From assembly GCA_022559985.1 (NCBI GenBank), contig JAFJTR010000003.1:620001-684000 (forward strand): 64,000 nucleotides of DNA, written 5' to 3'. How positions within the stretch are numbered: the stretch's first letter is position 1; every line of letters starts with the position of its first letter. The position numbers were made by a program, and so were the translations under genes. Positions 56,939-64,000 of this stretch are shown in pieces. The stretch is from Parastagonospora avenae f. sp. tritici 18332-5. Its lineage: Eukaryota > Ascomycota > Dothideomycetes > Pleosporales > Phaeosphaeriaceae. The notes below the pieces were generated by a model. The model saw nothing but the letters and a program-made list of their open reading frames with translations. It searched no databases and was not told where the DNA came from.

Positions 56939-57643
56939 ATGGGCGCCGAAAACTCCAAACCCTCTTCCGAGGTGAAGCAGCATGTCTTCTCACCGTATGT
57001 ACCCTTCCCCCTCGCCAATGGCACGTGTGCGCCGCAACAAGACGCTATCACAGGAAGGAGCTGATCAGTTTGCGCGCAGTGAACACCCGGTCAAATTCTC
57101 CAACGAACTCGTCGACTCGCTACAGAAGAACACTTTCGTACGTCATACACGGCCCGGAATAAATTGACGGAGTAATGGCGCTGATGCAACCCGCAGACCG
57201 ACTCCACGCGATCACGACAACAAGAACTCCAGTACCAGGAGCGTCTGACTGCCGAGCTCGAGAAGCTGCGCGAGCAAGAGGCCCAAAACTTCACCAAGTA
57301 CAGCGAAACCCTGTCTGGCGAGTCAGACGAGTCCAGCCAGCCCTCTCTCGTCGAGAAGATCTCCGATGCCACCTCCTCCAAAGCAACCCTCGCCGAGAAG
57401 CAACGGCAAAAGGAAATGAGCCGGAACAGCGTCACCGAGGAGGTCGAGCAGCTGAGGCAAAAGCTGGCCAATAGGAAGAAGCTGGAGCAGGTTGATGCCG
57501 AAGTCGGCAAGGCGAAGGAGGCAGTCGTTGCGTGCTTGAGGACACACGACCGACGGCCACTAGACTGCTGGAAGGAGATTGAGACGTTCAAGAAGGAGGT
57601 CGGCCGGTTAGAAAAGGACTTCGTCGAGAAGACCATTCGATGA
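56939..57643 (+). CDS. MIC19: MICOS complex subunit MIC19 (AIM13)
   Basis: Three exons: 56939-56994, 57080-57137 and 57197-57643, 186 aa. The start MGAENSKPSS has a Gly at position 2 with Ser/Asn around it, a possible N-myristoylation site as in MIC19/CHCHD3. The spliced VFSPEHPVKFSNELVDSLQ is the family's N-terminal line, followed by a long coiled coil rich in Glu/Lys/Gln (ELQYQERLTAELEKLRE and onward) and a C-terminal half CHCH (ACLRTHDRRPLDCWKEIETFKKEV). MIC19 links MIC60 to the MIC10 part of MICOS at mitochondrial crista junctions. Intron 1 uses GTATGT and spans 85 bases. Confidence 0.92.
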
Positions 57644-58310
57644 GCGAGCATCTGCGCCTGGTTTGGCTCGTCATTTGTATAAATATGGGGGTGGAGTGTA
57701 GTCCCTAGGCCCCTTCCTCTTTCCGACACACTGTGGAGGTTGCTTCCTTCTTTGTCAAATCATCTTTTTCAGCCCTGAACCACAGCTTCATGACCCTTCG
57801 TCTTCATTCCAAACTAACATCCTCGCCCAAACAGCTGCCCCATGCAGGCTTCTTCACTTCCATTTCGCTAACAATATGTTTCATTCGTTTGTACTTACCT
57901 TCACTACAGCTTTTGTGTGCCGCACACCGCTTCTAGTGGTCCCCGGCATCATGGCGTGTGTGCGCGGAACGTTGCTTTACGCTCGCTTCAGCTCGACGGC
58001 TTTCACCTTCACCACGCCTGACTGAGCAAACGGTGCACATCGGGCCTTGGCGCGTCTTCTGACTTGCTCCACCAATCTCTCCCCACCTTTGTTCTCTCAC
58101 CAGTACACCGCAGCTTCTGGCACGTCCGCTGCCTTTCCAGCTCGCCCGGCCTCGCGCTTGTTCCCTTTGTTGGAGCGTAATACATCAAACTCGCCGAGAC
58201 AGCGTGATTGCGCGCACCAGGTAAGTGAGCAAAGAGTCCTTAACAGCCGCTCTCGCAGCTCCGATTGTAAACTGCACCTGCTAACTCGCGATACTGACGC
58301 TTCAGACAAA
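57644..58310. other. Promoter and 5' UTR of RID-like methyltransferase, with a 5' UTR intron
   Basis: About 670 bases between two plus-strand genes. Near its end, 58221-58305 has a GTAAGT donor, a CTAAC branch site and a CAG acceptor five bases before the ATG at 58311, so a 5' UTR intron is likely. The frame is open from 58047, but that upstream part lacks family resemblance. Confidence 0.5.
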
Positions 58311-60755
58311 ATGTCACTCGCACGGCCGTACATTATCGACGACGAGGATAAGGATGCCCCAGACAGCTCAGAAGATGAGTTAGAGCTTGTTGACTATGGT
58401 GAGCACGTCTTGCACGACGCGCAACTATTTGGTCGAAGAAGGCTGCCAGACTCCGAGGACTCTGAGTTACAAATCACTGGTGTTTACGCCCGAGAGTCTC
58501 CATCGGCGGCTCCTACATCTAGCCCAGACGCGAAAGGCAGATCTACTACACGACTCAGAAACAGGCCGATTCAATTGCCTGACACCGAAATTCCAAAGTA
58601 CAGGCTCCGCAAGGTTTGTACCATCGCTGTCGGTGACACGGTGGAACTCCAAGATACCAGGAAACATGAAGAGGACTTAAACCACTCCGGGGATTTCCTT
58701 CGCGTTAAGCATATCATCATGAACCTTCAGACAGACGAGGTCCGCCTGCGAGGATATCGGCTGCGGCGCACGAAGTATCTTCAACAGCTTTTTGAGTGCA
58801 AGTTCCTCTCCCCCTTCGTTCTTACTCTCTCGATCCTAACTAGTTTTAGGGAAACTGAATGAGCTTGCTATGGTCATTGCTGTTCAAGAGAACGGCACCC
58901 GATGTCCTATGATCGCAGGCATGGAAGATATATCCGTCGATGAGGTTCTCCGCCTGCGGGACTGTGTTCTCACCAACAAACCCTATCCCCTCCGGAGCTT
59001 TAGAGAGGATCTTCCCCGCGATATCCCGGTTTCCCTTAGCGACAAAGAGATGAAGCAACAAATCTTTCACGGAGGTCGCCTAGTCTGTCGGTTGCTCAAT
59101 ATTCTGGAATTCAAGGCCACGGGCACGAGTGCGAATCCCACAAGTGGCACAATCCGACAGCTGTATGCCAGAGAGGCCGATATAAATGAAAAAGCTACTC
59201 CGAGCCAAGGGCCCGGCGCGTCTCGATTCGACTGCATTGCATTGGACGAAGATGACAGTGAAGGAGAGATTGAGCCTGTCCTAGGCAAGAAACGTTCACG
59301 CCCAAGCTCAAATACGCCAAGGAAACGTCTAGCTCCGGTTCCCACTAAACAGGGTCAGTACACGTTCGGAGACATGTTCTGTGGAGCAGGAGGCTCATCT
59401 CAGGGAGCGCTTCAGGCTGGCCTTCAGGTCAGATGGGGCCTGGATGCTGACGACGACGCTATCGAAGCCTACCAGAGTAACCACATGGGTGCACTCCCAT
59501 TTCGATGCAATGCACACAATTTCCCACCACCAGGTACCACTGTTGAGGAACTGAGAGTAGATGTCCTGCATCTCTCGCCTCCATGTTGTTACTTTAGCCC
59601 TGCTCAGTGAGTACGATTCTACACTACTAGGACTGACCGCTGACATCTTACAGTACGACCGATGGCCCCAACGATCAGGCTAATCTCGAAGCCATCTACA
59701 CCGTTGGCCCGACCCTGAAGAAGCTGAAGCCCCGCGTTGCCACGCTTGAGCAGACATTTGGTCTCTCGTCGCGTAAGCAGCACAAAGCTAACTTCCTCAT
59801 GCTGCTCAACGACATTCGCGCAGCGGGCTATGATGTTAGGTATAGGAACTTGAACATTGCAGAGTTCGGTTTAGTCCAGCCACGAAAGCGACTGCTTATC
59901 ATTGCGGCAAGGCGCGGTACACCTCTGCCACCCTTCCCTAAAATCACTCATGGACCCCCGGGTAGTGGCTTGAAACCTTGGCATTTCATCAAAGATGCTC
60001 TCCGCCCTATCGAGCGCCTCGCAAATCATCCAACGAATGACAAGTATCACCAAACTAAGCCCACCAGAAACCCCAGAGAACCGCACAGCCCACAAATGTT
60101 CCTTAAAGGGTGCATCACGACTAACGGCGGGGGTGACGCGTCGTATCACTTCAGCGGTCTTCGGAAGTATACTCCTCGAGAACTGAGCCTGTTTCAGAGC
60201 TTCCCGCCTAGCTACCGATTCACTGGTGGACAGGGAGATGCTATTAAGCAAATCGGCAATGCGTTCCCTCCCATCATGGCAGAAGTCCTCTACCGAACCA
60301 TCGCTAAGACCCTCGAAGCCTTCGACAAGGGCTTTATCGAGGCAGAGGACGACCTCTCGGACCTGGATGAACTTCTGGAAAAGAAGGGCGCAGTCCTTCA
60401 GAATGCGCAATCGAAGCCGCGCGCGTCATTCAATTCTCCTAGGCGTGCTCGAAATACTACTTGTACGCCATCACGATTCGCTCAGGCAGGAGGGGCATCT
60501 AGGCCTCAACAGTCGCGTAACCGGAACAGCTCATTCCACGATATGAACTTGCTCGACGGTCTGTTCGACGGCAGCCAAGATAGCGACAGCGACGTAGTCG
60601 AGACTACCGAACCTCTATCTCCTCGTATTCGACGGCCTGCCACTGTTATCATGAACGTTTCTCAGCACGTGATTGAAGTAAGCAGCGGATCTGAGGATGA
60701 TTATGACGGTGAAAGTAGCGATACTGTCTACCAAGACACATCGCAACACCTATGA
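58311..60755 (+). CDS. Cytosine-5 DNA methyltransferase, RID/Masc1 type
   Basis: Three exons: 58311-58797, 58850-59606 and 59654-60755, 781 aa. Motif I is FGDMFCGAGGSSQGAL (near residue 339); motif IV is LSPPCCYFSPAH with the catalytic Cys of PPC (near 406); motif VI is LEQTFGL in place of ENV (near 446); motif VIII is QPRKRLLIIAARRG (near 489); motif X is IKQIGNAFPPIMAEVL (near 615). PPC-x-FSPAHT and EQT are marks of the fungal RID/Masc1 group, needed for repeat-induced point mutation in Neurospora and methylation induced premeiotically in Ascobolus. The N-terminal half is BAH-like; the tail is acidic. Intron 1 must start with GC (GCAAGT), since no GT donor keeps the frame. Motif IV has Cys where relatives have Gln (PPCQ). 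Confidence 0.9.
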
Positions 60756-61434
60756 TTGCTATCTTTGATAGCATGACCTATACGAATTTGGTCAAGTTGA
60801 ATCGACGCGAGAAGTGGTGTTGAACCGCTGGAGCACCGTGAGGTTCACAGTCGCCGTTGAAACTGTCGAATCTTTTGCAACCTTCCCCTGGTGTCCGTTG
60901 CATACCTCGAGCAGCACTGCACCGCCTCCCCCTTGTACATCACCTGCCCCTGCCCCTAATTGCTTTTTATACTTCACGCACGCGCGTACCTGCTATATGC
61001 GTGCTCCGTAGCTGTACAGCATGCCACGCCTGATACCCGCGTGACAATTCTGTGTCCACATTCTGCGTTCTGCGCGCCCTGCATCTGCATCCGCCCGAAG
61101 ACTCCTTGTCCAAGGCCAACTTATGCACGAAATCGAGCGCACTATGCGCCCTGCCCCTCTCATACCTGGGTAGAATAAAATAATGCCTTCACTTCCTCCT
61201 ACCACTCTAAACGTGACACATCTTGCGCTCTACTATATCGCCCCACTCTGCGCCTCTTTACCTCGCACCTTACCATCTCTGCGCAGCACGCAAACCCACC
61301 TCCATGCCTGAATCAAGTCCAGTCACCCCACCAGATCCCATCGCAGCTCTGAGTCCACGCAGACAACCGCACTCACGCAACGTCCAGAAAGCTTGAAGGA
61401 GAAAATACTCATTTCTGCTGGGAAGGGGGGTTAC

Positions 61435-61484
<50 letters not shown>

Positions 61485-62523
61485 CCTGATTGTGCCATTT
61501 CCTCACCTTACCTTACCTTACCTCTCCGTGCTGATCACTGCTCCGATTTCAATGCCGAGCATGATTCACGCACAGGACTACTACCACCACTACCGGTGAA
61601 GTTTTACGACTTTGCTTTACCGACCTTGTTCTCGTTCATTTCCTGCGCGGGGCAAAGCGAGTTGTCTCGATGGCGAAGGTGGGAGGAAATATGAAGCCTC
61701 TGCGCGAGACGAATTCGCATGCCAGGGAGAGGAGGGATGTAAAAGAGTAAGGGCATTGGGAAAGTGGACTCACTGGATAGTAAGGTGAATCTTCCATCGT
61801 AAACTCCATCGCGGAAAGGTATGCATGCTGGGGTGTTTTATTATCTGCGGCGCATGTTAGCTTCAACGTCATATCAACAACATTAGCAATGCAGCACAGA
61901 TCGAAATCACAGCCACTCATCACCACAGCGCAAAGAGTGCAAAATTATGCATCATCAACTCACTTCCATACTACCTAATCATCTCCATCCACTAACTACT
62001 CAGGAGCGAAGCCAGTAGCCTCTCCCTCCTCATAGCGTCCCTCCACTCTCGAATAAACGTACATAGTTAACCGTTCCGTTGAAAAAGCAGTCAGCAGATA
62101 CCCCGCCCTAAATACCCGGGCGGGTCTGTGATCAAGGGTTATCCGTTTCGACTCCTCCTGTTTCCATTTGTTATGCATCTCCAAAAAGCTTGTCAAAAAC
62201 TTGAGTAACGACCCTGTCGAGCCGCGGACCAACAATTACGCCAACAGGTTTAAAAACAAACGGAATAGAGAACGCCACCGAGTAACTTGGTATAACGAGC
62301 TGAAGCAGCATAGGTCTCCTTTCGGACTTTTGTTGAGTCTTTCAGGTGTGAAAATACACGGGCGGTTTGTGGGCGGATGTTGAGAAGGAAATATACACGG
62401 GTGTGTAGGATGTGTGTGTGTGTGGGTGGTAATGGTATGCGGAGGCGTCTTTGCGCCTTTTGTTTTCTTCTTCTGTGCCCTCTTTGGGGTCATTCAGTGT
62501 TGATAAAGTGTTGTGCGTCGAAG
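60756..62523. other. Intergenic region, including microsatellite
   Basis: About 1.8 kb between converging genes. Apart from the microsatellite at 61435-61484, it contains pyrimidine-rich tracts and a short TG run near 62410. Minus-strand frames at 61996-62235 and 61636-61926 look faintly protein-like and the second has a GTGAGT donor, but no family is recognised and I do not call a gene. Confidence 0.4.
61435..61484. repeat. (CTTG)n microsatellite
   Basis: Twelve and a half perfect copies of the tetranucleotide CTTG. A looser run of CCTTA units follows at about 61503-61522. It is outside any gene I can support. Confidence 0.95.
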
Positions 62524-64000
62524 CTAGAGGATGCCCTCCCACATGCCGGGGCCTCGTGGGCGGAAAGCTTGCGCAGCCTCGGTACCGCAGCACGTTCGCT
62601 TCTTGCCAAAGTCCTTCTGGATCGGCAGACGAGAAAAGTCGGGTACAATGTGCTTGGGAGATTGAAGTCCCTTGGGCTCACTGCGCGCAGACCGGCTATC
62701 CGACGGCAAAAGGAAGGACTGTGCAACTGAGCGATCAGGCAGGATAGTCTGGTTGCTTCGCAGAGTGAAGGCGGACCGTGTGCTGTGAAGGAGGTGGCGG
62801 ACGTTCTGCTGAAGGTCAACAGACGACCTGCCCCGCTTACGGCTCGGGGTGGCCATCGCCGTGGGGCTCTCGACCATGGGTTTCGCATCAATGTCATCAA
62901 TGTGGAAGCTCTCTAGATCAGGCGAGGACATGGGCTCGCTTGGCGCATACTCGTATTGCTCCTTGCATTTTGACAACGCCGGGTACGGTAGTCTCGCGTT
63001 GCGGCAGGTCGCCAACCGGGCAAGCTTTGCCTGGCTTTGGTTTGGCGCCCAACCAGCAGACGAGACTGACGAGATCGACGAAGCACGCGAAGAGCGAGAG
63101 TTGTCAGAGATCATTGACTCTGGAGAGGAGGACAGAGATGAGTTTGAAGGAGCCAGGGAGGGGCGGCGGCTGGGGAAGTGATACGCCTCCAGACCGTTTC
63201 TGATGCTTGGGTTGAACTGGTCAACACAAGTGCGTGCTAGTGAAGAGCACTGTGCTTGCTGCATTGCTGAGCACATCGATGGACGGCGCGATCCGTAAGC
63301 CATGGCACTCGCTGCAGGAGTGTTGCTGGTGTAGGACTGTGGCGTCAATGACGGCGTGGGTAAGTGACCCATGCGAGGAAGAGATGGCGTGGGTGGAAGC
63401 AGATCAGGCTTCGGTTCCAGGAAGCGAGGGACCTGGTAGCGGGAAGGAGTTGGGGTGCTCTCTTGAGATCCATATCCGTCAATGGATGGGTAACGCAGGG
63501 GAGAGGTGCTCAGCTGAGGCCTCAGAGCAGGTCGGACAGGAGTGACTGGCGTCTTTGAAGGCACCTCAATGATCTCCAACTCGGGCGTTAGCATGGGAAT
63601 GACATCCTTCCAAGTATTGGTGAGAGAAGCCCCGGGTGATGTAGGAGGCCTGCTAGGAGTGTGACGGTTAACGACTTCCTGCCACTTCTCCCAAATAGGA
63701 TCGGTAATGTGAAGCTTCCAGTTGACAGCCTCGAGGAAGGCCATCTCATTTGTGTTGATCTCACAGACCTTGAGCCCAGAGATCTTGCTCCATGCGCGAG
63801 CCGAGTAGTTGCGATCTTGCAAATACTTTGAGGCCAGTATGAGCGCCGCAAGGAACATGCGGCGACCACACTGCAGTGCGCGCAGAGCAGCGTCCTCTGG
63901 CTGTGCCATGGTGAAGTCATGCTTGGGGAGATGAGGCTTGATGAGGATCAAGTAGTACAGAGCAACCTGTAGGGTAGAGTAACTGGTGCGAGATCGCTTG
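62524..64000 (-). CDS. Pho80/Pcl-type cyclin, C-terminal part
   Basis: The frame is open from the right edge to a stop at 62524, so the 5' end is outside the window; at least 491 residues are seen. The right-hand part is a cyclin box of the Pho80/Pcl kind: SYSTLQVALYYLILIKP, LQCGRRMFLAALILASKYLQDRNYS, WSKISGLKVCEINTNEMAFLEAVNWKLHI. These activate the Pho85 kinase in phosphate, amino-acid and polarity control. The remaining 380 residues are disordered, Ser/Pro-rich and full of SP/TP sites (for example LPTPSLTPQSYTS), possible targets of the partner kinase, with a basic patch TPSRKRGRSS as a possible nuclear signal. A PCL5/CLG1-like identity is plausible but not certain. Confidence 0.85.
   Translation of the reverse strand, partial: KRSRTSYSTLQVALYYLILIKPHLPKHDFTMAQPEDAALRALQCGRRMFLAALILASKYLQDRNYSARAWSKISGLKVCEINTNEMAFLEAVNWKLHITDPIWEKWQEVVNRHTPSRPPTSPGASLTNTWKDVIPMLTPELEIIEVPSKTPVTPVRPALRPQLSTSPLRYPSIDGYGSQESTPTPSRYQVPRFLEPKPDLLPPTPSLPRMGHLPTPSLTPQSYTSNTPAASAMAYGSRRPSMCSAMQQAQCSSLARTCVDQFNPSIRNGLEAYHFPSRRPSLAPSNSSLSSSPESMISDNSRSSRASSISSVSSAGWAPNQSQAKLARLATCRNARLPYPALSKCKEQYEYAPSEPMSSPDLESFHIDDIDAKPMVESPTAMATPSRKRGRSSVDLQQNVRHLLHSTRSAFTLRSNQTILPDRSVAQSFLLPSDSRSARSEPKGLQSPKHIVPDFSRLPIQKDFGKKRTCCGTEAAQAFRPRGPGMWEGIL

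Noticed and set aside
61996..62235. Minus-strand frame ending in a charged, fairly natural sequence (MYVYSRVEGRYEEGE)
   Set aside because: Lacks a supported start, domain or splice partner; an adjacent frame reads equally well, so chance is likely.
62405..62425. TG-rich run
   Set aside because: Too short and interrupted to report as a separate repeat feature.
1..64000. Search by eye for tRNA, rRNA, transposon terminal repeats and CRISPR arrays
   Set aside because: No T-loop/anticodon arrangement, long inverted repeats or spaced direct repeats were recognised; a covariance-model scan would be needed to exclude tRNAs fully.

Overview
The window reads as nuclear DNA of a filamentous ascomycete. 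Genes are small and dense, introns are mostly 42-85 nt with GT..CTAAC..AG signals, and the set includes a RID-type DNA methyltransferase, a MIC19 subunit, CBM1 and CetA/Bys1-like secreted proteins and a fungal GT2 synthase. The look is of Dothideomycetes, perhaps Pleosporales, but that placement is inference from protein style, not from a comparison. I see no tRNA, rRNA, CRISPR array or intact transposon.

Left part (1-16,200): the N-terminal half of a DOCK-family Rac/Rho exchange factor runs off the left edge. After a 2.3 kb gap come a PRISE-like reductase, a cytochrome P450, a mitochondrial-type ADP-ribose NUDIX hydrolase, a CetA/Bys1-like secreted protein, an FMN alpha-hydroxyacid oxidase/dehydrogenase, a histidine acid phosphatase and a short-chain dehydrogenase. 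No polyketide or peptide synthase is present, so this is not an obvious secondary-metabolite cluster.

Housekeeping block (16,500-29,330): a fungal DUF262 (GmrSD-N-like) protein, IPI1 (60S ribosome assembly), a roadblock/LC7 protein, a DUF1348 SnoaL-like protein, a type II peroxiredoxin, ARPC4, UBP6 and a REC8-type kleisin. Many are divergent pairs sharing about 300 bp of promoter.

Middle (29,500-49,000): two decayed genes (a tyrosinase and a rhodopsin-domain membrane protein), a Mpv17/PMP22 protein, a membrane-anchored GH16 enzyme, a six-exon GT2 synthase, an FAD amine oxidase, and a proline dehydrogenase gene followed directly by a pyrroline-5-carboxylate reductase gene. The last two catalyse opposite halves of the proline/P5C cycle.

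Right part (49,800-64,000): a C2H2 zinc-finger protein with a DEDD exonuclease fold whose first catalytic motif looks lost, a SHB17-like phosphatase, a small CBM1 protein, a GNAT acetyltransferase with a PIP-box-like N-terminus, MIC19, a RID/Masc1-like cytosine methyltransferase, and a Pho80/Pcl-type cyclin that runs off the right edge. The RID-like gene is the methyltransferase type linked to repeat-induced point mutation; the two pseudogenes carry nonsense codons of the type that process can make, although decay by other routes is equally possible.

All gene models were spliced by hand. Exon sums were checked to be multiples of three, and protein names come from recognised motifs, not from searches.
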